The notes beneath the pieces were generated by a model, which did no database searches, was not told the DNA's origin, and saw nothing but the letters and a program-made list of their open reading frames with translations. The position numbers and the translations under genes are program-made. Shown here piece after piece: positions 1 to 13,438 of a DNA stretch of 64,000 nucleotides. This stretch comes from Ceratodon purpureus (Eukaryota; Streptophyta; Bryopsida; Pseudoditrichales; Ditrichaceae). Numbering within the stretch: position 1 is the stretch's first letter; every line of letters starts with the position of its first letter. The DNA lies in contig CM026427.1 of the NCBI GenBank assembly GCA_014871385.1, positions 13,848,430-13,912,429 on the forward strand, given 5' to 3'.

Positions 1-3000
1 AAGTAACCATGCGGTCATACGATTACGAAGACTGTAGCAGTGTGCCTCTTGGATGGAGGAAGAAATTATGGTTTGGAAGAATACCAGGAAATAGAAGCCT
101 GCAAGAACAATTCCAGCAGCACCTCCGGTGAAAAGCATGTAGCTGACGCTGTAGAGTGGCTTGTTGAATGGCATACCTTCAACACAGAAGTTCATATGTT
201 ATTCTCCTGTGTCTGAAGGAATAAAATTGAGGAGTTCGTCAAGTGAAATCCACTTCCTCTACCGTTCTACCACATCTGCAACCATGAACCTTGCTCTGAA
301 AAAATATTATGCACTTATTTACATAATTTCATGACAAGGCAGACTTCGTCTAATGTTGCGTGACATGAAAAGCTTACCCAACAGGTGGAGAAACATGCCC
401 GTCGTAAGCAGAGCCAAAGACATAACCGACCAATCATATAGTCTCGCACAATGTTCCTTGCGATGGTTGAGAACGTGACCAAAGTGTAGCCCCAAGAAAC
501 AGCTGCCGATTGCTGACACAGAACTGCATGCACAGGAAAACATGAGTCCTTGATGCAACTGAAAATCATCAGAAAGATGACGAAATTTTGACTTGCAGTA
601 CTTTCACCCAAGCTATAAAGAACAAAACAGTAACTTTACCATAATGATAGAAAGTTTGAAGACACTAGCAACATTAAAAACCGGATTGAGATTTTAAAAT
701 AACATGGCTGCCTCACAAACCCACCTTAGAAGGCCTTCAGGATCAAAAGGTGCCCGGCACCACTCGGGAGCACCCATCGGGAGTGGTCCATAGTCCGGCG
801 AGTTCACACTGCAAGACTGCAACCAAACATTCCTGAGTCAAAACAGTTGCTTGTTTTCTGAGCCTTCAGGAAAAGAAAGGCCAACATCAATCTTCCCATG
901 CAGAAGAGTACCAAGCTAACTACACATATCAGCAAGCACCAAAAAACCAAAAGTAGAGGTGAAATGCGAAATAGGAACATACTAAGACATTTTCAAAAGT
1001 AAATAGCAGAGATTAGAATATACCGTAGTGCGCCCATAAATTGACTTCTGGTACATATGCGAGAAGCCGAGTATGGCGCGGTCTAAATAGCCCACTACGT
1101 TACAATCGGGCCCAACGCTCCCCCTTACTCCGCACGATACCTGAAGCAGATTAAAAGGTAAAAAAATTAGATTATCTTGTCAAAAATTCTGGAAACACAG
1201 ATAAAAGATCTTTTGGAGAAACGTAAGAACTTGGACAAGAAGACGACGACGAAGAACTCCAGGTATGCTCCAGTACACTTACATGAAGAACCTCCGGGTC
1301 AGAAGCAGATGAAGTCACGAGTGTGAAATCCCAATCTGGGACATACACTCCATACAGCAAGGCCAAGTACACGACCACAATTGCTGCTGCCACCACCCAG
1401 TGAATGTAATACATTTTAAAGAGTGCGAACTTGTCACGTGACACATCGTAATATTTCCGGGGTGCCCATATCTCACAGAGGGCAACTACCATGTAGGCTA
1501 GTGCTATTCTCTGCAGTCATAAGCGATATACGATAGTGAGACAACGGCCTATTTCAAAGGATAAATAGAAGCAGTGAACAAAAGACCAAGAAAACTCCTG
1601 TTCTGATTATCAATGATCTACTTGTTGGTCTACTACAGATATGCACCGGTTCCTGCAGAAAATCATTTAGGTGGAGCAGAAAATTACCTGAAGAACGCCA
1701 CCCAATCGTATACGTTCTAGATCCACACCATAACCAGTGTCCCGGAGGGCATGGTAGTACCCACCTGTAAGAACGAATATGCGGATGAGCGAGGAAGAAA
1801 AGGAACACTGAAGGCCGATATGTAGCAGTGTAAACCAACAGGAAGGTCCTAGCTCGACTCGAACGCTATCTCACTGAAAACATCCTTCGGTTAAAAGCAA
1901 GACTGGTTGAATTGAAACGAAGTATTTGCTGACAATGGTGAGAAGCTACCTTGAATAACAAGCCCAACGATTAGCAGCTTGAGTGTTTGTCTAAGTGCTT
2001 TCTGTGACGCCGACTTCTTGTCGCTGGATATTCGCTGCAAGACAAGAGGCTCGACATCAACGAGAGTGAACTAAACTTGCTCTAAACTCAGACCTCGTTA
2101 CGAATAGGTGCCAAGGGCAACCACTTGATTACGCAACCACTATATCACAGTGCGTGAAGCTTACTTTGTAGGTGAGGGCAAGAGCAACGCCCACTATGAA
2201 GAGGAAAAAGGGCATCACAAAGTCCGCTAGAGTGATGCCATTCCAGGGAGAATGATTGATGGCCGGCCAAATACCACCTGCACGGTCTACAAGTATCATC
2301 ACCTGTTTCACAAGACCAAAGTTAGCGCAACTTTCAAATCCAGACACTTCATGACTTACAAGTAAATGCTACAAAACACGACAGGCGTGATGAACAACGG
2401 GCATGTTTGACAACCTGAGAGATAGATACTAAGCCAAGTCCTCAACCAATCTCTTGGAGAGTGACAAATGCGACACTGGAAGGATACTAAAGTTTGCTTC
2501 AGTGACTGAACTAGACTGCCTAGTTCCAACTTCCCCACCAAAACACAACCTCATCCTAGACGCCCATAATTCTCCGAAAATCCTCTCACAAATTTCAGCA
2601 GCCCCAGATTGAAACCACTAGCAGATAAAAACAACACCACATAATGATCGCACAACACGTTTCCTGGAAATTATTCTCAAGCTTAAACTCCCAATGCAAG
2701 GCTGAACGTTCATTGCTAGAAACATGCATTTGGTCCACGGAAGTACGCATTGAATCGAAGAACTAACACACTAGAAAAGTACTCTCTTCCAAACACCAAA
2801 ACCCAATACAAAGTGCAACACTCACAAACCTAGAGAAGCGCATTACTCAGTCGCGGTAACCACAACAAAAAGCAATGCACCCAAAAACTAGATCTGGCTC
2901 TCAGAAAACACCAAGCATACCGCAATAGACAGCCCACGGAACACGTCCAGAGACGCCAATCTCGGACTCTGCAAGGCAACAACTCGGATCCCAGCTCCTC

Positions 3001-3109
3001 CATGCACCAATGGTTGCAACAACACCGTATCCTCTTTCGTCTCCTTACACCTCACTCCCCCTCTCTCCATGGTCTCAACGTCGTCGATGGCCATAGCCAC
3101 AGCCCCCAT
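1..3109 (-). CDS. HGSNAT-like (heparan-alpha-glucosaminide N-acetyltransferase family) multi-pass membrane protein, 3' end outside window
   Basis: Nine exons can be joined in phase: 3109-2921, 2302-2165, 2034-1950, 1764-1688, 1510-1283, 1140-1024, 816-725, 523-378 and 176-85, giving 388 codons. The rest lies beyond base 1. The reading shows the family's N-terminal block (RLASLDVFRGLSIAV), then VMILVDRAGG and NHSPWNGITLADFVMPFF followed by a membrane segment. The His in NHSPWNG corresponds to the position proposed as the acetyl-accepting residue in the human lysosomal enzyme (family knowledge, not shown here). Further exons give more membrane helices, the plant-typical GAPEWCRAPFDPEGLL, and GLHFGHVL. 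The start at 3109 is the first ATG in the frame. In animals the family transfers acetyl from acetyl-CoA to glucosamine across a membrane; plants lack heparan sulfate, so the substrate is unknown. The family call is firm; a C-terminal 100 residues or so are missing. Confidence 0.85.
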
Positions 3110-6100
3110 TGCCACAAATTCACAACCACAAACCAATACTTATAAGCAACCTCCCCCAAAACTCAGACAGCCCAATGTGCCGGCGGCCTCTTCTTCTCAG
3201 ATGAGAAGATGAAGCTCTAACTTTTCTACTGACAAGCTGTTTGTGGTGAGAGATCCGTGGCCATGCTTCAGAGCAAAGCCAGGATGATTGGCACCGGCCG
3301 CAGTAGCCAGATCCCAGTGCTGAAAAGCACCGTCTTTCGACACAGACTCAATCATGAGAGCTGGATCTGGGACGAGAGATCAGAGTTAACGTAGTTCCTC
3401 GGCAAAGGGGAAGATGGGCTTCTGCTGCTCCCGTTTGTTGCTCCCAGGTGATGTACTTATGGAAGCCGCTTAATTCTACCGCTATTGCTGCTTCGGCGTA
3501 ACAAGCGTGCTATTATTGCCACTGTCAGGCAATTCTGACTTGTCGGCGGTTAAGGACTCCCACTTGAAGTAGCAGTTCTCCACTCTTCAAAAATTCCTTC
3601 ACAAGTAGTTTTGAAATCATCGGAAATCATTCGATCAAGTTTTCTTAAATATATAATCTAGATTTCTCTGCAGGGAAGATATTTTCTACCCAAGTGTTTA
3701 TATTACTTTGAACAAAGGAGCCAGTGCAGTACCGTATTGAATAACTTTTACTCTAAATTAATAATGAAAACGTGAATGATTAAGGCAAACTTAACTTGGA
3801 AAAGTAACGTGAGAATTAACGCGGTATCTTGGTGATATTTTTAGAATATTATCTAGATTCCAGTGCAGTGAAGATATTTGACCCGAAATATGAATATTAC
3901 TTCGATTGTAGGAGCCAGTGCGGTGCCGTTTCAGATAACAATATAATTATAAAATGAAAATGTATTGTGATAATGTAGATGGGAGGAACCAGGGCGGTTC
4001 AACTGACGCGCTTCCACCTCCCCCACCTCAGTTTGAATCTGATCCAACGCTCTCAACTTGGGGCGGTGAAGTGCAGTTCCTTTTGTCATCTCGTGGTCAA
4101 TTTTAGAGTCATTCTTTGTCATTTATATTCTTAAGGGTTCAGATTCTCGAATTCTGGCTGAAGAGGAGGAAAGGAATCACGAGAATGGTGCGATTCCCAT
4201 ACAGACTAGCAGACAAGATTATGGGGAGAGTAGTCCGTGTGGTTGATTGATGTCTTTTGCATCTGTGGTTGATGATTCGTTGCGTTTTCTTTTCTTCGAT
4301 GCATAAAGGAAACACCACCATACCAGTATTCACTTGAAAATTGAATTTAGTTTCACACTTTCATTTCTTTTTCCACAGATGTTGGTTTGCACCACTGTTT
4401 CTTTTGACTTTAAGAACCAGGAACTGAATTCTGGGGGGTTTGGAGTGCACATGTGTGACGCGTTTAAATTTAAGGACTATAGACGAACAGTGTTACGTTA
4501 CCGAAGGATTGTCAAAAAAGGAGCACTCAGTGATCTCGCCAAAACATGCAGCTATGGCATGCATATCAAAAGAAGCTGGAAAAAATGAAAAAAATTATGC
4601 AGCTGTTGGGCCAGGACTTCGTCCTAAATATCCGCATCGTGATAAAGCAGATTCAAAGGACACTCAACCGGAGGGTGTAAACGTTGGTGTAGATGCACAG
4701 ATACTAATTACAGTAGTAGATCTTTTCAGATATACCTCCACATGCAGAACACTTCAAATTTAAATACAACTTTTAAGCGAAGTACAAAAGAAGTACAGCA
4801 CAGTCCTGAAAGACTGGAACTGTGAACAGTGCTTTTTCAGATCGCTCAACAGTAACAACCGGAGTAGGCCGTGCCCATGTTACTTCCAGGTTGCTTGGCA
4901 GGTAAAACCTATTATTGTTTGAAATACTGCTGGAAAAGCCTCTTAGAATCAATCATCAATTGCCATGTCGGGTATATTGTACGGATACATTAGAATATTG
5001 TACGGTTGGGAAAGAACTTTGTTACAATTTTACAAGACTCTGACCACGAGTGGTCGAGCTTGGAAGTCAGGAGTCAACAGTTCAAACGGTCGCCCAACGA
5101 TTCAATTGTTCCGGAGATTATAGTTTTGCTCTTGTATTAGGTAAGTAAAGATAATATTCAAGTACGCTAAGGCTGGTTATGTAGATATAGGTTTTCTCTG
5201 AACACGGCGGAGAGATGGGTATCATTTTGTCCTCGAGAGCTTGCTTGTATGGGACTCAGGTCGGTCCTCCGGAATAATATGAAAACATTTCTCCCATCCC
5301 AAGTTGCTCCTGTTTGGTGCAAGTGCCATGATAATTACACTCTCAACCGTTTACAGCCCCCAAAAGACGCGGTACACACATCGGTCTATCTTGTAACTTG
5401 TAGGGCTATACATAGCATCCCAAATGCATAGTTCCATCGGAATTATTTAAGCTGGCGTGGTACTAGCATGGGGCGGTCCGTCCTACGGAGCACTCGTCAA
5501 ACTTTTCCAACATTGAAACTTGACTCCGTGTGCATGACTGAGCTGGGCTCGTCTCCATGTGCATCTCCCAAGACCAGAAGGTGGGGAATTTGGTTGGGAA
5601 CCTGGCCACCCTCACAAAGTTTGTTGGATTTGATGATGTCCTCATGTAACCAGTAATGGGACCCTCACGAACACAGTACCCAGTAACACTGAACACAAAG
5701 TCGACAAGATTTCTTAGCGAAGCAGGCGAATTATCTGCTAAGAAACGGAAGTACACACTCCTCAAATACAGTGCACACTGTAGATAACGAGGGGGCCCAA
5801 GCTTGCCGAAAAGGATCAGGCTCAATCAGAACTCTCAGCTTAAAAATATAGAAAAGATCTGAGCTGCGGCAACCACACTCATCTCAGAAGCAAGTAAAAC
5901 TTAGAAAATCATATCAGTGAAGTGCGAAGATATTACAGTGCCGGGGTTTCAGTTGAAATAAATCACAACGTGAAACTGCGTCCTTGGACTCTCAGATTAC
6001 CTCCAATTGAGAAGAAAACGTTCATGCTTTCTACCAATACCAATCGTGTGACGACAACACTAATCCTACTTCTAAGATAATTTCTCAACAACGACATTCA

Positions 6101-6140
6101 AGTACCGGGTATACAAAGGTAGTCTTCTCTCCAACCGTTC
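3110..6140. other. Intergenic spacer between the HGSNAT-like start and the ABCC stop
   Basis: The left part must hold the promoter and 5' leader of the HGSNAT-like gene, and the right part the 3' untranslated end of the ABCC gene. Several short open frames (for example 4334-4588 plus, 5463-5825 minus) show no recognisable domain, no convincing splice partners and no coding bias, so I do not call genes. An imperfect direct repeat lies at 3656-3939. Confidence 0.5.
3656..3939. repeat. Diverged ~89-bp direct repeat pair upstream of HGSNAT-like gene
   Basis: Segments 3656-3744 and 3851-3939 align over their whole length with roughly 70% identity by eye. Both begin with ATCTAGATT and share GAAGATATTT, TATTACTT and GGAGCCAGTGC. 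A shorter related piece (GGAACCAGGGCGGT) occurs near 3981. The copies are separated by about 106 bp. They may be promoter duplications or remnants of a small element; nothing in them is coding. Confidence 0.55.
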
Positions 6141-9100
6141 TTATTCCAAGTGCCGAGTGTTCTTCCAGTACTCGTTAACAAGTTTTGTGAAGAGAGACTG
6201 AGGGTTGTCCAGAAGTCGAAGTGGCGAGTCATACTCTGCCAACACTCCTGCAAGGACAAACAACAATTCAACATGCGAATTGAGTAACAAATTTACTGTT
6301 CAAGAACGAAACGGCTGTAAAATATAATATTTCAAGGAGTATACACAACGAGTCATCGGGATTAGTACTAGATAAAAAGCAAGTACCATTAAATATTCTA
6401 TTTGAGGATAATGACCCAGGAGAGTAGAAATACTTCAGTGTCGTGAAGACAGAGGATTTCTTACGTTTTTGTGAGGAAACACTTACCATCAGTAAGAGCC
6501 AACACCATATCACTGTCAACCACTGTTGGAATGCGATGGGCCACTGTGATCACGGTGCAATCCTGGAAGTCATACCGAATGAGCTTCTGGATGATAGCGT
6601 CGGTGGTGGAATCAATGGACGCGGTAGCTTCATCAAGGACCAGAATGCGGCTATGCTTGAGTAATGCACGTCCTAGACAGAAAAGTTGCCGTTGTCCAAC
6701 ACTCCAGTTTGCACCCTCGTCCGTAACTGCAACACCAATTATCAACATTAGAATGCCATTGAGGCTTACCAACAACAACAGCCATTAATAGAAAACCGTA
6801 GTTTTCTATTGTATCTGCTAAATTCCAAGTACAGCTCAAACAAGAGACGATTTGCTGCGGTTTTTACAAAACCACCAAAACGAAAAAATTGAACATTTTG
6901 ATATGCATATGATGATGGTTAGAAGAAACATACCTGGAGCATCAAGTTTCTCAGGCATGAAACGAATAATTTCTGCCAATTGGCACTTCTGCAATGCCTG
7001 TAAAGTAGATCATGTTGAGTTAGGACCAAGGTCATTCCGGACATAACCCAATTGTTTAATTAGCAATGGATGAGTGTAAGAGTATTCACCTCCCAAATAT
7101 CCTTGTCCTCATGTTCGCCAAGAGGGTCCAGATTAGACCGAACAGTTCCACGGAAGAGGGTGGGCTCTTGTGGAATGATACCCAGCCGAGACCGTAAGTC
7201 ACGCAGCCCAATGGTGGTAATGTCGAGCCCATCGATCAGAATGCGCCCTCCAGCAGGTTCAACCAGACGGAAGAGAGCACTAATGAGAGTGGTCTGCAAT
7301 CCCACTTTAATAATTAATATGGTTTTCATGTTTAATAAGATCTATGTTGTTGACAGAAGATGCTTTCAGTCTGTACAGTACAAGCTGTGAGAGGGATGCA
7401 TATGAAGCTCAATCGATTCACCGATCTTCACCACTGTTCTAACTTCTCAGATAAGTAGTTCTAAAATATCTAGATCACAGGTACGTTTCAAAGTGTAAAA
7501 ACTTTGATATAGTTTTTCTGCTTGTGAAATTCTTTTTGCATTATAGTACCAGCCGACAAAAGATTAACAAATACCTTGCCCGAACCGGTCCGACCAACCA
7601 CACCCACTCGTTGTCCTCCTTGAAATGTACACGTGATTCCTTTCAAAACCAGAGGAGCTCCAGGCCTGTACCGGATCTACATGAGCACCGTCCCAAGTAA
7701 ATTCAACAAGTCAGTTACATGTCCGGGATGACTGTATGGTATTTGATTTGAACAGTGACTTGCATTGGGCCAAAAAAAATACATACCTGCAAGTTCTGAA
7801 GCTCAACTTTGCCGTGCTTAGGCCAGTTGGGGGACGGACGACTGTCATCAATGATGGCTGGGGCCTCGCTCTCAATTTTCATGTATTGGCGGACACGCTC
7901 AACAGAAACAATATTGTTGGCCAATTGACAAACATATTGAATGAAGAACACCAAAACACCATTTAGTGTCAATCCATATACCAGCGACAGACCAGCAAAG
8001 CCTGCAAGAACAACCCAGTTCATCACTTAGAACACTTTAAATCAACCGTATACTCCATTACTTGAAAATACAGAGACAATACCAAAATGCGTACTTTCCA
8101 ACTGGCACTGAGCCCTAAAGGAATGTTAAGAATTTCAGAAATCAATTTGGAGAAAGTTTACCTCCATCAACAGCATCAGAAGGTATGACAACCATAAGAA
8201 GAGCAGAAGTTGCCAAAATGATTGCACACAATGCCTCCAGTCGCATCACAAGCCACTCATATGCAACGAAGGTGTGGAAGAAGAGGCTTGCGTCAACATC
8301 CACTAGTTCCAGATTCTTCTTTTCGAACTGCGGAACTTTCTCAAATGCACGAATTGTCATTGCACCACTGATTGTCTCGCCGAAGTTATTTACAATTGGT
8401 GCTTTCGTTGTGCCGTTCATCCGCATCAGCTCACGTGCAGATGTCAGGTAGTATCTCTACACAAACAAACAGCCTGGTAAGACATCGACTAAGTAAAGCC
8501 CAATACTGAAATTACATTGCAAACAGTGCATTACCGTGAATAGTGTTATTGAAAGGGGCAGGTCAAGCAATTACCTGTAGCCATCTGATTACAAGGAGCA
8601 CGGGAAGCACGACGATAAGTATTTGATAGGTGACAATGGCAATAATAGCGATCACGCCTACAATCTCAAGACCCACTTGGGAGACGAATCCAAACCCAAT
8701 GGGTACGTCGACATCCAGCATAGTCATATCAGAAGATATCTACAGATAACAACAAGCAACAGCCAAACCTCCGATTAGATATTACTCCGCACTCGTCTTG
8801 TCCAGTCTCTTTGGAAGTGGCCAATAGCATACAGTAGGCTCCAAATGCACAAAAACCAAATATTCTATGAAGCTATTCGAAAGAGCAATAATTCTTACCC
8901 TAGCAAGAATTCTTCCCATGGGGGTTGAATCAAAAAACAACATAGGAGCCCGAAATAAGCACACAATTAAAGCTCTGAAGAAATTCTTTGAAGCGCGTAA
9001 TCCCAGCACGACAGCAAACCGGGACCTCATGAAAACAAAGATTCCGCTCGTAATCGATAGGCCTGAGTATACGCCGATCAGCAAGGCATCACCGGTGTTG

Positions 9101-12100
9101 GGATCAGCCACCCTCGTTGCCATCCAGTAGTTTGCTGCCATTTGACCCAGAACAAAAATTGCTTGGGAGATGAAACCCAGCCAAAACATGAGCCATCCTT
9201 TGGCTACACGGATATATTCTAAATAGACCGTCCACCCTTGGTCACCGATATCACGCTCTTCTTGTTGCGTTAATTGTGTTGCAGGAACTTCGACTGGTGG
9301 ATTTGGTTCCCTTTGAGAACTTCTCCTTGACCTGGCACGGCTTAAGTTTCGCAGCATTCTCTCACCCCTGGACTCCGATCGATTGAGATTTGCTTCGTCA
9401 ACGACAGGAACTTCTTCTACCTCTTCGTCGTGATGGTGGACGGTCCCCATGGCATCTTCATGGGCGTTCACAAGTTGCTTGAATCCTCGGCCTTCTTCCA
9501 GAAGGTCATCGTATTTTCCTGACTGTGATATCTCGCCTCCTTCCATAACCTTCATGCAACAATTACAATGGATTGAATTAGTAATTTCAATCAAAATGCT
9601 CCTGAAGCTTCTTTTGCGGATTGATACCACAACTAACTGGACAATCCAATGCATTTGAATTGCTGATTTGGAGTAGTTTTAAGATGGACATAAGCTTTAT
9701 TTGATGAGTCGAATTGCTCTGAAGGAGTTCGTGTAAAGTATTCATAGCCTACCAGAATGAGGTCGACAGCATGAAGAAATTCAACTTGATGTGTGACCAG
9801 GATAACAGTCTTGTTCTTCAAAGCGCCCATTACACAATCCTGCATAAAATGAAGGCATTCTTTGATCAGACTGCAATCTTAATAATTTCTCAAAAATGCA
9901 GACAATACAATAGGCAAGGACAAAGAAGAAAATTTACACAAGAAAGCTAAGACTGAAAATTGTACCTTGAAGAGAGTAGTAGCAGTATGGGCATCAAGAG
10001 CACTAAATGGATCATCCAGCAAGTAAATATCAGCATCAGCATACACAGCCCTCGCCAGCTGGATTCGTTGCTTCTGCCCTCCACTCATGTTGATGCCCCT
10101 CTCGCCTATCTCCGTCTGGTCTCCAAACGGAAATTGAGCAATGTCTTGGTCTAATGCGCAAGCCTTCAGTGATGAACGATAGCGTGTGTAATCCATAGGA
10201 AGTCCAAAGAGAACGTTGTCCTGTATGGTGCCGCCCTGAATCCATGCTGATTGGGCCACATATGCAAGCCTCCCCGATACCATTATCTGAAAAAATTCAA
10301 AAAATTCAAAATTTAAATGCAAAGTAGGCACAGGTCTGATGATGCATGATCTGGTACAACTTTGCTAAACAAGCTTCACATAATGCTTCAAACAAATGAA
10401 GAGAAGGATGATCCAGTACTGAGTTCGAGCTTAATAAGGTTGCAGGTAAGCATAATCATCACCCTTCCAGACAGTTTCGGAATTTCGCCCATGATAGAGT
10501 ACAGTAACGTCGACTTCCCTGATCCAACAGCCCCACATACAGCTACGTGGTCACCTGGCTTAACATCCAGGTTAATCCCACGAAGAGTTGGCTTGGTCTT
10601 CGCTCCAGGTTGCCAGCTGAGACTGGCATCTTGCATCTCAACCGCGCGTGCATCATTCTGTTTCCGCTCCACGCAATTGTCTAGCTCATCATCTTTCAAG
10701 AAATTCCCAATCCGACCAAGTGATACTTGAACCTGTACAGCATCAATACTGTTAGCGCTATGTTTCAAAGCAGTCGTTTTATAATGCCCTTCAGATTCAA
10801 ACGTCTTGATCATCAAAGCATTCACCAATATTCATTAACAGAATCAGCTCAAAAAGGTCCTGATACAACTTGTGCTAAAATTCAACATCTATCCCGACAA
10901 CTAGCTGCATTCCAAACGTGTTCAGTAATGCACAAGCCACACCCAGAGATGTAAAGAAACAATGGCAAAGAACCTGAATGAGATGCTTTTGTGATAGAGA
11001 GTTAGATTAATGATGGCCTCTAAAGGAGAAACTAACAAACCCAATACTTATGCTCTTGGGCTCAAAGGTTTAAGGTTTAGGGTTTAAAGTATCAGACCTG
11101 TATGATAATTGCAAGGAGCTCAGGAAGCACTCGAACAGGATCTTGAATGATACGGAAAGCGGAGAGGGAAGTGAAGACGACTGCAGGAGAGAGACGGTGG
11201 CCAAGGAGGATGTAAGCTCCGAATGTAATGGAAGAAACAAGCACGGGTGTCATCCAATACAAGATTGTCCCCAACGACCTCGTTTTGTTTGATTTTGAAA
11301 GCCATTCAAACTCATTCTCACGGAGCTTCATCATCTTCTCTTGGAACTGGTCCTCCCAAGCCTGCACATACCATAGAAAACACAGAATCTTAACAATAAA
11401 TAATCCTAGTAACAGCGTTCTAAGGTTCATCTAATCTTGCATATATGATCAATGCAGGTACAGAAATCTGTTAAACATAAATCAGAGTTAGTACAAGTCA
11501 CAAACCTGGAGTTTAATAATCTTGATGCTATTAAGCATTTCACTTGAAGCACGTACTCGCGCATCCTGAGCTCCCATTAATTTGACTTGATACCTCTGAA
11601 GAGCTCGTGCTAACGGAGAATTGAGCACCATTGTAATGCCAATCACTGTCAACCCTGCGAAGGTGGCTAATCCGAGAGTGTAGAACAGGATTACAGATGC
11701 AATAACAAGCTGCAGTGGTGTGGTCCAGATCTGGTGGAAGTACCAAGAAAATTCGCCAAGCCGGTAGCAATCCACCGACATGTAGTTCACGATCTCACCA
11801 GCCCCATGTCTTGCCCGACCTGTGTTAGATAACCTGGTAGATATTACAATTCAAAAAGTCTTAGGATAAGCAAACTGTGGATTCAATTATCCACATTAGC
11901 TTATGACCTCGAACAGATTGTTCAAAAAGCCCAAAACATCATTCATTACCTCAGCTGCTTCTGATAAATTGTAGCAATTAGGCCTGATCTCAGCTCCATT
12001 CCAACCATTCTTGCGCCGGCATACCAGTGCCGCTGGGATATGGACTCCAAAATCTTGCTACAAAAGAGGGCAGCAACAAGAATGTACCCCTCGTGCTTAA

Positions 12101-13438
12101 TCAGCTCCTCCCCACTTTCGTATCTAATGAAAAACTGTAGAATGATGGGCCCAAAAGCAAGGGCCAAGCACTTTCCAAGAGCACCGAAGGCGTTTAGTGC
12201 CATGGCTTTCCAATATACGGTAGCAAGTGCCTTAAATACAGACTGAGACTTCTCTGGGTGGCGTTCCTTCTGAGCATCCCATGCCTTGAGAAATTTCTCA
12301 GTGGCAGTTTGTGCTTGTAAATTCTTACTCAAGTGGGGGACGTCTTTGAGCTCCAAAGGACGTTTGTACCCAAGAGCAAGAAGAGGATCCAACCAGTTGA
12401 ATATCAAGGCACTGAAAAAACTTGCACTTGAATAAAAAGTTTCTTTAGCGTTGCTCACTTCTCTCGCACCGTTTGCAGTTCCACTTTCGGCATCATTTGC
12501 ACCGTTCAGTAGAGGCTCAGTGACGCCATTTTGTGGTACCTCGACAGCTATCCATCTCTCACCACGAATGGCACAGCTCAGAAGCAGGCAAGCAACAGGC
12601 CATGAAGCAATCGCAAGGTAAACCTCAAGTGAGGGTTTCGTAACGCCATTATAAAGGTCGATAAGGGAGAGAACAGTTGCTAGAGTTGTAAGAAAGAATG
12701 TGAGTATCCACCACACATATGCTACTTGCTTCGTTGGATTTCGTAACCTGGTCACAAAAATTCCACCCGATGAGCAAAAATCTAATGAGCAAAAAAACAA
12801 CCTTAAAATATAAGCTTTGATTCAACAATTAGGGTTTAGGAGGTAGCATATTACCTGATTCTTAATGAAACAGCGATGGTGATCCAAGCAATCCCTTGCA
12901 CCCACCCGTAGATTTCTGAATGTGTGGCAACGGAAGGTAGAAAGAAGAGGTACACCCCAACTGCAACATGTGCCAACCCAACGAGTGCAGAAAGGACGGA
13001 AGTGACATTGTACAAAACCGAACCCACTTCGAAAGTTGAAAGAAGCTCTGCGCCAGTCAAGGCACCAGGAGGAATGCTGTTGGACGTCGCCAAAAGGAGA
13101 AAGAAGACAAGGAGGAGAAGGAGCTGGCCGAAACAGACGATGGCATGCTGGACACATGATAAAGACTTGGAGCCTTGCCCAAAATCATAGTGTGGTGTTA
13201 ATCCAGTGAAGGTGATGCACTTGGAGAAATTCCCAAGCTCAACAGTGGGTGATTTACTTCCCCCACAGAACCATCCCCATAGATCTGCATCACCGAACAC
13301 ATGTTTGAGAGGATGACACAGCTGCTGAATTCAATTAATTTGCAAAGAAGGAAATTTAGAGCTTCTCAGGGAGTAACTGGTCCTCTTACCTCCGATCCGA
13401 TAAGCTGCCATAGCTGATAATGCAGACATGCTCTCCAT
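6141..13438 (-). CDS. ABC transporter subfamily C (MRP/ABCC-type), full-length, 17 exons, 1529 aa
   Basis: Exons: 13438-13390, 13284-12855, 12747-11950, 11833-11506, 11361-11098, 10732-10463, 10286-9966, 9839-9753, 9549-8899, 8739-8575, 8456-8162, 8001-7787, 7676-7575, 7293-7090, 6997-6934, 6726-6487, 6247-6141. All junctions are GT-AG and phase-consistent; the sum is 4590 nt. Order: an N-terminal hydrophobic TMD0 (about residues 40-230), TMD1, NBD1, TMD2, NBD2, the classic long ABCC layout. NBD1 has Walker [10 protein letters not shown] (690-698), AYVAQSAW Q-loop, signature MSGGQ (780-784), Walker B IYLLDD (800-805). NBD2 has GRTGSGKTT (1319-1327), signature WSVGQ (1422-1426), ILVLDE (1442-1447). 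NBD1's Walker B ends DD where NBD2 has DE, the usual ABCC asymmetry with one degenerate ATP site. Plant members move glutathione conjugates, folates, phytate or anthocyanins, often into the vacuole; substrate and membrane cannot be read here. The start at 13438 is chosen because the 49-nt first exon joins in phase to the TMD0 exon. Confidence 0.93.
11069..11088 (+). repeat. Three degenerate plant telomere-like heptamers inside an ABCC intron
   Basis: The run TTTAAGG TTTAGGG TTTAAA lies in the intron between ABCC exons 5 and 6 and resembles the plant telomere repeat TTTAGGG. A shorter TTAGGGTTTAGG occurs near 12829 in the intron between exons 2 and 3. Such telo-boxes are common short motifs, so a function is not implied. 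Confidence 0.3.

Noticed and set aside
4334..4763. Overlapping plus-strand open frames of 84 and 107 codons
   Set aside because: Two overlapping frames, no domain, no splice partners and no compositional coding signal.
5463..5825. 120-codon minus-strand frame just downstream of the ABCC stop
   Set aside because: Probably 3' untranslated DNA of the ABCC gene; the peptide has no recognisable family and the opposite strand is open as well.
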